A DNA stretch of 33,778 nucleotides, from NCBI GenBank assembly GCA_001577055.1, contig LSCG01000016.1:1-33778 (forward strand), given 5' to 3'. Under the pieces are notes generated by a model. That model saw only the letters and a program-made list of their open reading frames with translations, was not told where the DNA came from and made no database searches. This document shows, one piece after another, positions 9,779 to 21,000 of the stretch. How positions within the stretch are numbered: position 1 is the first letter of the stretch; every line of letters begins with the position of its first letter. Position numbers and translations under genes: made by a program. The stretch is from Fidelibacterota bacterium TCS56 (GTDB taxonomy: Bacteria > Fidelibacterota > Marinisomatia > Marinisomatales > TCS56).

Positions 9779-12700
9779 TCAAAAACTGAAGGTTAGCCCG
9801 ATTGTTATATCCCTGGGATTCAGAAAAGTGAAATAGGTCAGATTGGGCATGTCGATATATGCTTTAGGCTCAATAACGTTTTTCTCAATCCAGCCCTTAC
9901 TGCGCTCGACCCAGGCATCATTTTCATATTGCAAATACCGTTCGGTTAGCTGATCATAATATACCGCTCGTTCATACAGATCGCTTTTTTGCGATACATC
10001 CTCATAAGTTATCAACGGTATAAATTCCGTGTTTTCTTCACGATACTCACCTACCCGGTCGCTACCTTTAAACTGGCCGAATTTCTCATCATCAAACATC
10101 AATGATTCCATATAATAACGATAATCGTAAGTATCGGCGAACCCGGCATAACTCAGAAACTTAGTGTTCAGCAGATTGTCAATATCCACATATAACTGGA
10201 CACGCTTGGTCTGGCCTATATTGATATCCTTTTTCAAGCGCAGATCGATCCGGTAAGTATCTTTCCAGCGGACGTTATATAATACATTAGCCTGATTATC
10301 AGGATTCCAGGTCGTATATCTGCCGGCCCGCCAGGAAAAGAGCATATTAGCCGACCATCCGCCCAGAAAACGCCGGCCCAGCAAGCTTGGTCCAAAGGTT
10401 TTTGGGATAGCTAAATCCAAATTAGCCCGGGCATAAGGCTGGGGCCGTGGTTTTTCCTGAACCGGGTTATTTCTCAAGTATTCGCGCTGTTTGTTAGGAT
10501 CTTCCCAATTCTCCAACAGACCAAAATAGCCGGAGGTGCTGACCATATAGGTATAGTTAACAAACCCGGATAACCAGGAACGGGTATTTTTACGTTTTTC
10601 CATGGTGATCTCCAGACCACGGATATCTTCATAATTATTGTTATCAGGTTTGCTGTATTGGACGGAACTATTGAGATTATAATAATCGATCCAACCCGGC
10701 TGGGCGGTAACATCTTTGTAGTAACCGGCAATACTCAATAGATAATCATTTTGAAATGCCTGAACATAGCCCAATTCATAAGAAATCGTACGCTCTCGCT
10801 CCAGATTGGGATCACCGATTGAAGTGACCAGGCCACTATATTCTCGTTGCAGTCTGAAGCGATAGGAGGAGGCCGGTTCGGTATGGAAATGGCCATAATT
10901 GAAATATAATTTTGAATTGTCGGTAATCGGATGAGAAATAGCCAGGCGGGGATTAAGACTAAGATCCGGCTGGGATTTTATTGTAGGAGCTTCATCTTCG
11001 ATCAAATGACCGTAGTACTCTTTGTAGTATTTATCATAGATTGCCAGATCATACCAACTTACTGCTGAATTAGAATATTCCGCCCGCAGACCGATATTGG
11101 CGATAAAGCCTTTATATTCCAATTTATCCAGCAGATATGCTTCAAACCTGATTGGCGATACATCATACACCTGGCTGCGGTTCCAGGTCGTCATCCCCGG
11201 ATTAGTGGCACCGGAATTGATATCCATCCTTTCCCGAACATAGATGAAACCGGTTTTAATTTCGTTGGTGGGATTCAATTGCGTCGTGAGATCAAGCTTC
11301 AGAGTTGAGGTAGTAACGACACTGGTATCACGACCTAAATTCATCCATCCCCCCAGCCGCATACCATCCTTGCCTCCGACACCATAGCCCCAATAACCAT
11401 ACGGGGCTTCATCCACATAATAGCCATCGACAATTTGATAAACTTCAGCCGTGTCACGATCCTCAATCTGATAAGTGAGGTAATCATTAATATTATGTTG
11501 TGCGAAAACAGTATAATACGTTTTATCATTCAGAATATGGTTAAAATTCACTCCCATGACCATTCGATCAATGGTGGTCGGACTGTACCACCCGGGCATA
11601 TAGATCAGACTGTTGCCGGAGCTGCTGCCTACCAGATTAGCGATTTCATAATCGGAACGTAATACCTGGCCGGTGGGGGTGGTAGTCCAGTTATACGGTG
11701 AAACCGACTCAGTCCGGGCTTTGGAAGTAATCAGGCTTAATTTCATATCGGAACTGAGATCAGAAGTCAGTTTCAGGCGGCCCACTGTTTCCGAATAACT
11801 GTCCTGTGAAAGAGGAATGACGAACATTTCCTGTATATCGCGATATGAAGCGTAGAACCGCATATTCCCCAGTGCTGCTCCCATACCTGGAAGCGGCCCG
11901 CCAAACCCGAAATCAATCGTATAATCAGGTTTGACAATATCTCCCTGACGCCGGTGTTGAAATTCCCACTCATGCTTGGCCCCTTCCGGTGTCAAATCGT
12001 TGCTAGGATCATCATCCATCAAGGTCTGGTTGGCAACGGAATTCCACCCCTGAAATTTGGGATACTGGCGTTTTTGATAAACATCCCAGGGACTGGCGGG
12101 GCTATGGGTACCAATGAAACAAACTTCCGGGTCGGTGTATGGTCGCAGGAAATATGTATCCGGGTGGTATACTGACAAGCCGAAGTGTTTGGCGGCCGGG
12201 GGACGATGTTGGTAAATCAGGGTACCATGATAATGATCAGGATCTCCTTCGCGCGTAGAAATATTGACTATTCCTGACCGGGTATTGCCGTATTCAGCAG
12301 AGAATCCGCCGGTTTGTACCAGTAAATCATTAATCGAACTCAGGCTGACTGCCGTGAACGGTATGTTGGAGCGACTATCGTTCATGATAAAGCCATCCAC
12401 CATGTAGGTAGTCTGACGGGAAGCTCCGCCGCGAATCACCAATCCATCCTGGATACCGGCCTGCATACCAATTACCGTGTTAACATCATTCACAGGCAGG
12501 GCTTCGATCGTTTCAGATGAAACATAAAGCTGGCTGGCGGCGACATCCACCACAACCGGCTTCCGTTCGGCTACGATTGTCACTCCCTCCATGCCAATCA
12601 CTTCCGGCACTAGGGAAGCATCAATTGTTGTTGTGCGGTCCACCACGACCTTGACAGCCGTCACTTCTACCCGGTTATATCCAATCATAGAAATATTTAA

Positions 12701-12916
12701 ACTGTAATCCCCGGGCGGGACATTCAATATAACATAATATCCATCCGCATCGGTGGCTACCCCCAGGCTGGTTCCGGTTAAAATAATATTAACCCCGGTT
12801 AATCCCTCACCCGTTTCCTGATCGGTAATCTTTCCGCTGATTTTACCGCTTACACCGGCCAGAATAAAATTTAACCCGATTATTACGGCCAGTAGCACAC
12901 TTTGAATTATTTTCAT
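9779..12916 (-). CDS. TonB-dependent receptor with N-terminal carboxypeptidase-regulatory-like domain (copy 2)
   Basis: GKISGKITDQETGEGLTGVNIILTGTSLGVATDADGYYVILNVPPGDY; plug GLVIRGGASRQTTYMVDGFIMND; TonB-receptor barrel of ~1045 aa ending in FLNPRDITIGLTFSF. Confidence 0.88.
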   Translation of the reverse strand: MKIIQSVLLAVIIGLNFILAGVSGKISGKITDQETGEGLTGVNIILTGTSLGVATDADGYYVILNVPPGDYSLNISMIGYNRVEVTAVKVVVDRTTTIDASLVPEVIGMEGVTIVAERKPVVVDVAASQLYVSSETIEALPVNDVNTVIGMQAGIQDGLVIRGGASRQTTYMVDGFIMNDSRSNIPFTAVSLSSINDLLVQTGGFSAEYGNTRSGIVNISTREGDPDHYHGTLIYQHRPPAAKHFGLSVYHPDTYFLRPYTDPEVCFIGTHSPASPWDVYQKRQYPKFQGWNSVANQTLMDDDPSNDLTPEGAKHEWEFQHRRQGDIVKPDYTIDFGFGGPLPGMGAALGNMRFYASYRDIQEMFVIPLSQDSYSETVGRLKLTSDLSSDMKLSLITSKARTESVSPYNWTTTPTGQVLRSDYEIANLVGSSSGNSLIYMPGWYSPTTIDRMVMGVNFNHILNDKTYYTVFAQHNINDYLTYQIEDRDTAEVYQIVDGYYVDEAPYGYWGYGVGGKDGMRLGGWMNLGRDTSVVTTSTLKLDLTTQLNPTNEIKTGFIYVRERMDINSGATNPGMTTWNRSQVYDVSPIRFEAYLLDKLEYKGFIANIGLRAEYSNSAVSWYDLAIYDKYYKEYYGHLIEDEAPTIKSQPDLSLNPRLAISHPITDNSKLYFNYGHFHTEPASSYRFRLQREYSGLVTSIGDPNLERERTISYELGYVQAFQNDYLLSIAGYYKDVTAQPGWIDYYNLNSSVQYSKPDNNNYEDIRGLEITMEKRKNTRSWLSGFVNYTYMVSTSGYFGLLENWEDPNKQREYLRNNPVQEKPRPQPYARANLDLAIPKTFGPSLLGRRFLGGWSANMLFSWRAGRYTTWNPDNQANVLYNVRWKDTYRIDLRLKKDINIGQTKRVQLYVDIDNLLNTKFLSYAGFADTYDYRYYMESLMFDDEKFGQFKGSDRVGEYREENTEFIPLITYEDVSQKSDLYERAVYYDQLTERYLQYENDAWVERSKGWIEKNVIEPKAYIDMPNLTYFTFLNPRDITIGLTFSF

Positions 12917-12985
12917 CTTACAACCAGGCCTGATCGATAAGAGATTTCACCAAGATTAATCTTAATGTTGCTGAGGTTTTCACTG

Positions 12986-14233
12986 TCAGTCTCTGCCATA
13001 ATATGGAGCACCCGGTTCACCCATGTTGATCTTCAGTAACCGCTTCGCTCCTAAATTACCATAATTGGCATACAAGAAATCGCCGGTGCCCCAAACTATT
13101 TTATTGATCGGTGTACTTAAAACCAACTGGTAAAATGGCTGCAGTATGCCGTCTGTGGTCATCACGGTGAGGGCGCTACCACCATTGGCACTTAGGAATA
13201 ATTTTCCATCGGCAGCGAAGGTAATACCGGTGATATTTTCAAACGTTTTGCCGGTGTAACTAAACCAATCCAAAACCAATTCTTCGGCACCCAGGGTACC
13301 ATCAGCGGCAATCGGCAGTTTCCAGACACCTTCCTGAATCGCACTGGAATCGGAACCAAAGTATTTTCCCGCCAGATACAGGTCATTTTGGAAAACCTTT
13401 AAACCGGCCACTTTTACGGAATCTAATGTTGCTTCCAGCGTGGCAGTCTTAGTATCGGTATCCACCCGGTATATATCACCGGTGCTGCCGGAGGTGTATA
13501 AATGGCCATACTGATCGAAGTCCAGATCCTTCAGGATCAGATTGCGGGGGAACAAAGATAACCAGGTTGGATCACTGGCCCCGGCGGGTCCGATGCGAAA
13601 CATGGCAAAAGTCTGAACAAAATACAGGTAACCACCTGGGCCGAAACGCATGGCAGTGGCCCCACTGGCACTGAAACTGGCATAATCTGAGCTGATATCG
13701 GTTGAATCCGGGGCAATGGAAAATATATCCTTCTTTACGGAAGCAAATACATTTTCCGCTGTATCACAAGCAACGGCATTGATATCGTCGGCATCGATAA
13801 AACCACCTATTTCGCCGTAAACAGGCATCAATTTAAATGGTGCGATAGTGTTGGAATACAGGTAAGCGCCGAGCGTTGAGACTTTTACCTGGATCGAATC
13901 ACCTTCGATATTAGGAACAAGGACGGTCAGGTCAGTGGTTGTAGCATCAAGAATTTCACCTTTAGTGGAATTGAAGAAAACCAGATTATCGCTGATTTGA
14001 TCGGAAAAGTTTTCGCCGATTAAAGTTATTTCACCGACACCGGAATAGGTCTGGGTTCCACTGGCGGCCGGGGTATATCCGGTCATATTTGCCGGTACAA
14101 CCTGACTGATCACCGGATCGGAATTGACTTCTTGATTGGGGTCCCAAAGACTGTCAGGATAATCAGGATCTTCACACCCAATCAGCCCCAACAAAATCGT
14201 AATGCTAATGATTGCGGATAAGAAATTTTTCAT
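12986..14233 (-). CDS. Lipoprotein with IPT/TIG-like domain and propeller-like C-terminal region
   Basis: Lipobox ILLGLIGC; IPT/TIG-like stretch VGEITLIGENFSDQISDNLVFFNSTKGEILDATTTDLTVLVPN; following repeats resemble NHL/SMP-30-type blades. Confidence 0.65.
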   Translation of the reverse strand: MKNFLSAIISITILLGLIGCEDPDYPDSLWDPNQEVNSDPVISQVVPANMTGYTPAASGTQTYSGVGEITLIGENFSDQISDNLVFFNSTKGEILDATTTDLTVLVPNIEGDSIQVKVSTLGAYLYSNTIAPFKLMPVYGEIGGFIDADDINAVACDTAENVFASVKKDIFSIAPDSTDISSDYASFSASGATAMRFGPGGYLYFVQTFAMFRIGPAGASDPTWLSLFPRNLILKDLDFDQYGHLYTSGSTGDIYRVDTDTKTATLEATLDSVKVAGLKVFQNDLYLAGKYFGSDSSAIQEGVWKLPIAADGTLGAEELVLDWFSYTGKTFENITGITFAADGKLFLSANGGSALTVMTTDGILQPFYQLVLSTPINKIVWGTGDFLYANYGNLGAKRLLKINMGEPGAPYYGRD

Positions 14234-14272
14234 GACTTTATCTCCAATAAGCTGGTGAGCATTTAAGGCGAT

Positions 14273-15283
14273 TTAAAATGACAGGTTTAATGAAAACTGT
14301 TGGACATCCACAAATCTGCCGAATGGTGTGTAAGCGTAATCGATACCGATTTTCATCAGATTAATATCTTTGTGAACACCAAAACCATAAGTGAATCCCT
14401 GCTCATCATAATTATAGCGGTACCCGCCACGAAGCGCCAGCATATTCATCAAGGTGTATTCGACTCCCAGGTTGAGGCGCTCCGAATAGGATCTTTGATG
14501 AATGGCGTCCAGAGATAAAATCAGTTTACTGTTCTCGGACCGCGACGGCCAGAAATTGAACAGATCAACAGAAGAGCCGATCTGAAAGGTTAATGGCAGT
14601 TGGAATCCTTCGGAATAAAATTTTATCTCTTCTGAGAAATTCCGGATCGACATGCCAAAAGTGAATTCTTTCCACTGAGTAACGTAGATGGTACCGAAAT
14701 CAAATGCAAAAGCATCGGCAATATTCTTATCCACAATCCGGGTGGTATCTGAGGTTGGCGTTATGCTCTTCCCCAGATATTGATAGGCTTTCTTAATTTG
14801 CCCACCAACGGTAAAACTCTGTGACAGGGCGCGTGCATAACCAATCCCCATACTGAAAGCACTGGGGTTAAGGATTTCAGTATCAATATAACCTAATTCA
14901 TTTCCCCAAACCATCGTGCCTTCAACCTGACCGTAATCTACGGTTTGCAGGGAAAACCCAATCACACCAAACCGTCCGCCCATAGGTGCAAATGCGGCAC
15001 TTAGTGAATTGTGTTTAATATCGGCAATCCAATTATTCTGGTTAAGCCCAAGATCAACGAACCCGGTTATCCGAGCCATACCGGCAGGGTTGTAATACAA
15101 GGCACTGGAATATCCTTGTAAGGTTGTCATTGCTTCAGCCATACCGGCGGCGCGGGCGTCCGAGCCGACACTGAGAAACTGAAATCCGGTCTGGGCCAGC
15201 TTGGTATCAGCGCCTGTTATACTGTGCGGTATCAATACTGTTGTAGCTAGCGAGACGATAATTATTGACAGTCTTTTACGCAT
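14273..15283 (-). CDS. PorV/PorQ-family outer-membrane protein
   Basis: GFQFLSVGSDARAAGMAEAMTTLQGYSSALYYNPAGMARI is the characteristic PorV/PorQ N-terminus; beta-barrel pattern follows. Start moved to ATG 15283 because GAGGG upstream gives a good SD (listed ORF starts at 15298). Confidence 0.82.
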   Translation of the reverse strand: MRKRLSIIIVSLATTVLIPHSITGADTKLAQTGFQFLSVGSDARAAGMAEAMTTLQGYSSALYYNPAGMARITGFVDLGLNQNNWIADIKHNSLSAAFAPMGGRFGVIGFSLQTVDYGQVEGTMVWGNELGYIDTEILNPSAFSMGIGYARALSQSFTVGGQIKKAYQYLGKSITPTSDTTRIVDKNIADAFAFDFGTIYVTQWKEFTFGMSIRNFSEEIKFYSEGFQLPLTFQIGSSVDLFNFWPSRSENSKLILSLDAIHQRSYSERLNLGVEYTLMNMLALRGGYRYNYDEQGFTYGFGVHKDINLMKIGIDYAYTPFGRFVDVQQFSLNLSF

Positions 15284-15287
15284 TTTA

Positions 15288-15857
15288 TTATCCCTCATTT
15301 AAAACTACGGCGTTAAAATTCTTGAGTGCTGCGGCATCGCAGGTGAACCATACAATATATTTTTCAGCACTTAAAGTATACTCCAGTCGAGTTTTGACTT
15401 GATCACAACCGGCGACGGTTTCCATAGCGATTGAATAATCATTTGCTGCAACCGGCAAACCATCAAGATCATACAAGCTGACATGCAGATCCGTATTCGA
15501 ATACCGGTCAAAGAAGAAAATAATTTCTGTCCCACCCGTACTATTATCAAACAGATATAGAATCGTATCACCGGCGGCGGCAACGTCGAAAGACCATACG
15601 GAATCGGTACGGACAAAAAACACTTGATCGACCGAATCCAGTACAGCTATTGTGTCTGCTATTGAACCCAAGGTCGAATCAATCGTTGCGGTGGGTGTGA
15701 CTTCGACGAAATTTGAATCAACCGTGAAATTTTGTAGTAACGTACAAGCCTCCTGATCCACATCGGCAATTAGATAATCCTCATCCTGAAAATCTTCACA
15801 GGAATAAAAAATCGCAATCGCCAAAATAAACAGCAGGTAAGTATTTGTCTTTTTCAT
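15288..15857 (-). CDS. Putative lipoprotein of unknown function
   Basis: MKKTNTYLLFILAIAIFYSCEDF lipobox; start trimmed from 15917 to ATG 15857; lies between fn3-like and PorV-like genes on the same strand. Confidence 0.65.
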   Translation of the reverse strand: MKKTNTYLLFILAIAIFYSCEDFQDEDYLIADVDQEACTLLQNFTVDSNFVEVTPTATIDSTLGSIADTIAVLDSVDQVFFVRTDSVWSFDVAAAGDTILYLFDNSTGGTEIIFFFDRYSNTDLHVSLYDLDGLPVAANDYSIAMETVAGCDQVKTRLEYTLSAEKYIVWFTCDAAALKNFNAVVLNEG

Positions 15858-15879
15858 GACATTTCCCATTTTAAAAGTC

Positions 15880-18015
15880 TCATCGCACAACAATAAATTT
15901 CTTGAAAGTACTATCACCTTTCCTGAAAATCAGATTGCCGGTCCCGGGATCGGTGATATCCTCAGTCACCTCGATATGGGCAATATACAGGCCACTGACA
16001 ATCACCTGTCGGGAGCTGGTCTCCGAATTCCAGTCCTGGTCACCACTGCCATCGATATGGTTGATGGTTTTGATTAGATCGCCTCGTTCGGTGAAAATTC
16101 GAATCGTACATTTACCGGGGATATTTAAAAACATAATCCGGTCTTTCCCCAATTCGGTCCCGTATTGACTGCTACGGGCGCTGATCGAGTATGGATTTGG
16201 TACAATACGTATATCATCAAGTCGTTTACCTGGTGGCCGCTTCAAACTGGCCGGCTTATTGGTCATTGTGTAAAACTTGCTACTGACCAATGGATGGCCA
16301 TTGGAATTCGTTCCATCATCATAACTGACGATATAATAATAGTAATCGAATCCTCTTACGGCGGTAATATCATCGAATGTATTGACGCCCGCCGGTCCGT
16401 CATAAATCAGGTCAAAAGTGGTATCAGATTGGAAAATAGCCCGATAGATTTTATAACCGGCGAAGCCACCTGACACCTCGGCATTGGAATCCCAACTCAG
16501 GGCAATCCGATCACCCTGTCCATTGACATTGAATGTCGCCGGCGGCGGTGGTGGCGACGGAATATCAAAACCGGAGCGGTAATTCTCCCGGGCCCGCTGG
16601 AAAGTTTGAATCAGCGAATCAATCCCGGTATAGACCCAGTAATCCTTATACTCATGCCGGTCGGCTGGCGAGCTGCCATCGGGAAGATCACCGGGTGTAT
16701 CATTCAGCCAGTTGGCACCGATTTCATAGCATAATTCACGACTGAGACCAGCCACGCCTTCGGCTATAACAATCTTTACCTTCTCCCCTGGCATCATCGT
16801 GTACGGCCCGAATCCCTGTCCTTGGGAATAACCACCCGGATTGGTTTTCCCGGGTTCAGTCCATTGATCGGCAAAACTGTCGCAATCCGGTCCCGGTGTG
16901 CCGCCGCAAACTGATTCTGCGTGGCTTTCCGGCGGATGCCCGGCGCTCATTGCTGCGTATTCAGCGGTCATCCGCGAGGGATTGAACTGATCATTCCCGG
17001 CGGTGGTAATATATTCATCGGACCCCACATACCTGGTGGTCATTGGTTGATACAGGTTATCGCTGTTATCGCCCGGGGAAATGTCAGCATGAATTGTGGC
17101 ACATCCGGCAAATTGAGCTGCCCCAAGATGTCCATCGCCATTCACATTGGGAGCGCCGATATTATTAAAACTGGCACCCGAGTGTCGTCCATGCCAGGAA
17201 TAAAGCGCTCGAATAATTTCACCATCGTTATAGAACCGATCGCTGGGACCGGGAGCTTGCGGTGTCTCCCCAATAACCTCGTTAAGCGTATTATGTCCCC
17301 AGGCGGCGCTCTGTGGCAGCCAATTGCCATCGTACACGGCTCCCTCCCGCGAAATTGCATAACGGTACTGAAAAAACAGATACACATCCTCAAGGGTTTG
17401 ATCATAGGTAATATTACCATCCTTGTCATAGATACCGTTATTCTCAAGTTCGTATTCGTAAATAAAATAATTATCATGGAATTGATTTGAAAAAGCGTAG
17501 ATCTTCCGCGTAATCTTAACACCCATGGAAGTCTGAACAACTGTTTCCAGCATTCGATCTGATGGCAGGTCAGCATCCAGGGAATCAACCTGGTCCATAT
17601 ACTGCATATCAGTAGCCGGTACTAAATCCACATACACACCAGGATGATCAAATTTCCCCCAGTATGTGAATTTTTTAGGCATAGTTTCACTTTGAATATC
17701 CAGGTGACGCGGCCCAACGTGTACGACCTTATGTTCAAAATCAGTATTAGCGACCGGGTCATGATAGTTTTTGGCCCCAAGCCACATCCCCTTAGCCGCC
17801 TGATTGTCCTGCGCCGAATATTGCGCCGGCCAACGCAGACCATCCTGCTGATCATCGATTTGACCGGTGCGACCGGTTTCCTGTTCAGAGCCAGCCTCAG
17901 AATACCAATTATGAAGATTACCAATGGCAATCCATTTGGTCTCTTCACCGGACAAGATTCCCAGAGCCACAAATGCTAAGACAGCTAAATATGTAAAACC
18001 ATTATGTATTTTCAT
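15880..18015 (-). CDS. Large secreted protein with fn3-like region and variant C-terminal sorting-like domain; paralog of 7649..9775
   Basis: Same conserved blocks as the 7649..9775 protein. Likely start ATG 18015 (AGAGGAATT-ATG, signal peptide MKIHNGFTYLAVLAFVALGILSG); the longer ORF from 18069 overlaps the receptor stop. Confidence 0.7.
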   Translation of the reverse strand: MKIHNGFTYLAVLAFVALGILSGEETKWIAIGNLHNWYSEAGSEQETGRTGQIDDQQDGLRWPAQYSAQDNQAAKGMWLGAKNYHDPVANTDFEHKVVHVGPRHLDIQSETMPKKFTYWGKFDHPGVYVDLVPATDMQYMDQVDSLDADLPSDRMLETVVQTSMGVKITRKIYAFSNQFHDNYFIYEYELENNGIYDKDGNITYDQTLEDVYLFFQYRYAISREGAVYDGNWLPQSAAWGHNTLNEVIGETPQAPGPSDRFYNDGEIIRALYSWHGRHSGASFNNIGAPNVNGDGHLGAAQFAGCATIHADISPGDNSDNLYQPMTTRYVGSDEYITTAGNDQFNPSRMTAEYAAMSAGHPPESHAESVCGGTPGPDCDSFADQWTEPGKTNPGGYSQGQGFGPYTMMPGEKVKIVIAEGVAGLSRELCYEIGANWLNDTPGDLPDGSSPADRHEYKDYWVYTGIDSLIQTFQRARENYRSGFDIPSPPPPPATFNVNGQGDRIALSWDSNAEVSGGFAGYKIYRAIFQSDTTFDLIYDGPAGVNTFDDITAVRGFDYYYYIVSYDDGTNSNGHPLVSSKFYTMTNKPASLKRPPGKRLDDIRIVPNPYSISARSSQYGTELGKDRIMFLNIPGKCTIRIFTERGDLIKTINHIDGSGDQDWNSETSSRQVIVSGLYIAHIEVTEDITDPGTGNLIFRKGDSTFKKFIVVR

Positions 18016-18068
18016 AATTCCTCTTGCAAAATTGAAACTTGACGATTCATGCTCAGATCGATAATTCA

Positions 18069-21000
18069 TCAGAAATCATATGAGATTGTCAACCCGAAAT
18101 AAATATCGCGGGGATTGAGAAATACGTACCCGGACTGATTCGGCATATCAATATATGCTTTATCCTCGAGCACGTCATCGAAAAACCCTTGATCAACTGC
18201 CTGCCAGCCGTCAGCCGACGTATACTGCAGATAACTGTCACTGGCATAATCATAGTAAATCGGGCGCTCGCTGGGCTCTGACAAGCCATTAACATCACCT
18301 ACCCATTCCAACGGCACAAAATCCACATCATTTTCACGGTAATCGCCGGGTCGATCATTTTTATCAATCCTCGGGAACGTTTTTAATCCGATCTCTTCAC
18401 GGATTTTATCAGGTACCAAGAGGGATTCCATATAGTATGAATAGTCAAAGCCGTCGATGAAACCGTATCCTGAGAAAATCTTGGTATTCAAGGCATTATT
18501 GATATCAGCGAATATCTTTATCTTGGCCCTGCCAATAGTAAATATCTTCGACAGTTTCAGATTCAAGGTCAATTGATCACGATACTGCATATTGTATTCA
18601 ACCCCTTGGACCTGGCCGGGATTATACGTAAACCAGAGGCCGGCCTGCCAGCGGGTGGTGGTATTCAGGTGTATTCCTCGCAGCAGATTAACTCGGAAAT
18701 CATCAGGTACATGAAAATCGATCACCGATTTTACTCGTGGTATCGGCTTTGGTTTTGACTGCGGGATATTGCGGCGTTCATAGTCACGTTGTTCAGAGGG
18801 ATTTTCAAAATAAGTATCCACACCGAAATGTCCGTAAGAGTTAACACGGTACTCGGCATTAACGAAACCTGTTACCCAGTCACCAGCGGCTTTGGCTACC
18901 TCGAACTCAAACCCGCGGATATCTTCATAACTGTTGGAAGTCAGTTGACTGTAATTGGATTTACTGTCGGCGCTGATGTAATCAGTATAATCCTGCTGAT
19001 CGGTCACGTCCTTGTAATAAGTAGACAAATGCAAGCGGTAGATCTCCATCAGTACCTGATCGAAACCCAATTCGTAAGATATGGTTTTGGCCAAAGGCAG
19101 ATTGGGGTCACCTAAATTATAAACTTCATTGGCTGGTCCTCGTCTTACGCGGTATAGATCCTGTGCCAGGGGCATTTGTCGGTAATGACCATAATTGAAA
19201 TACAGTTTTGAATTCTCGGTTATCGGATGCGATACTGCCAGGCGGGGACTGAGTGTAAGATTTGGTTTGATTTTCTCAACCGGAAACTCATTCTCTAAAT
19301 TAGGATCATAAGAAGTCGAGAAAAAACTGGCATCGTAAGGTGAAACCACATACCAATCACCATTCGGGTTAATAAAATCCAAGACCAATCCGGCAGAAGC
19401 AATAAATCCTTTATATTCCAATTTATCCTGGGCATATATATTAAAACGGTAGGGTTGTTGGTCCACGGATGACCAGTAATTTCCGCCCGGCAGAAATTCA
19501 TTGCGTGAGCCAAATTCCATATTCAGATTATTAACCACCAAGTTAAAACCTGTTTTTAATTCATGGTTGGTAGTTATCTGGCTGGTCAGGTCACCACGAA
19601 ATGTGTAGGTGGTAATCCGGCTGGTATCACGTGAAGTGCTGATCGCTCCTCCAAAGGCCAGCGAACCCTCGACACTGTATGAAGATAACCCGGAGAAACC
19701 AACCGGAGCCTCATCAGCATACCAGGTGGGGAAAACTTCGTAAATCGGATCAAAATTACGCCGGCGGTCATGCCAGGTATGGTAATATTTATGGCTGCGC
19801 TGAAACAAAACTTCGTAATAAGTCCTCTGACTTAGTTGATGGGTCAGTCGCATTGAAAGTGCATTTTGAAATATTTTGGTGGGACTCCAATAATTATCAG
19901 TGTATAACCGCCAGGGCATAGTAAATCCATCACGATCAACAGACCCGGCTAAATCCCAGACATCATTCATATAGGAGGTGCCACCACCGCGCGAAATAGT
20001 AGTGGCGTCAACTTCCCCATACATGCCGGTAAATGTGAAGCGGATTGCGGATGATAAATCTGAGGTAAGTTTCAGCATCGATGTTGAGGTGTTTAAGGCC
20101 GGACGCGATACCTGATATAAATACATCTCCTGATTCTTTTTATGCGATAAGAAGAATCGCAGGTTGCCCAGCATCTGACCGATAATCGGTACGGGACCGC
20201 CAAATCCGCCATCAATAACAAAATCAGGTTTATCGATGGCGCCATTTTTACGGTGCTCCCAAGTAAACAATTTGCGCGCACCTTCCGGGGTCAGGTCATT
20301 GTCAGGATTATCATCCGCCAGGGATTGAGCTGCAATTGAGTTCCAGCCCTCGAACTGGGCATATTGACGCTGGGTATATTCATCCCAGGCTCCACTGCCT
20401 GAGGTTCCGGTCCAACAAACCTCATCATCCATATAAGGCCGTAAAAAATATGAGGAAGCATCATAGGGAGAAAGTCCAAAGTGCTTTTGGCTGGCAGGAC
20501 TATGCTTAATAGTAATTGTACCGGAATAGCCCGTCAAAGACCCACTGCGCGTAACAACATTAACAACCCCCGAACGAACATTATTGTACTCGGCATTGAA
20601 GCCACCTGTTTGTACGGAAATATCGGAAATAGCGCTGAGGGGTATGAAGGTGTTGGGTTGATTATTTCGTTCATCATTCAAAATCAATCCATCCACCATC
20701 AACATTGTCTGATCAGTACCTCCACCCCGGATACTGAATCCTTGAATACCGGCTTTTAATCCGATTATTTCAGATACATTGGTCACAGGCATTTCTTCGA
20801 TTTGTTCAGCGGGAACACTAGTTTGACTGGCGGCGACATCCATTTTTATTGGCTTTCTACCGGCCTCTACTACCACTGTCTGTCCCATAATAATTTCCTG
20901 TGATAAACTAATATCCAATTGAGTGGTCAGATCGATTTCGATCCGGACATCACTGGCTTGATAACGGGTATAGCCCATCATGGTGACGATGACATCATAG

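Noticed and set aside
12952-12963. 12-bp palindrome AAGATTAATCTT between the IPT lipoprotein and TonB receptor genes
   Set aside because: Short, AT-rich palindrome with no supporting context; chance occurrence is plausible.
16921-17490. 189-aa plus-strand ORF (and similar antisense ORFs such as 26150..26608, 17142..17588, 24293..24691)
   Set aside because: Each overlaps a well-supported coding sequence in another frame or on the other strand, lacks family motifs, and looks like low-complexity shadow translation.
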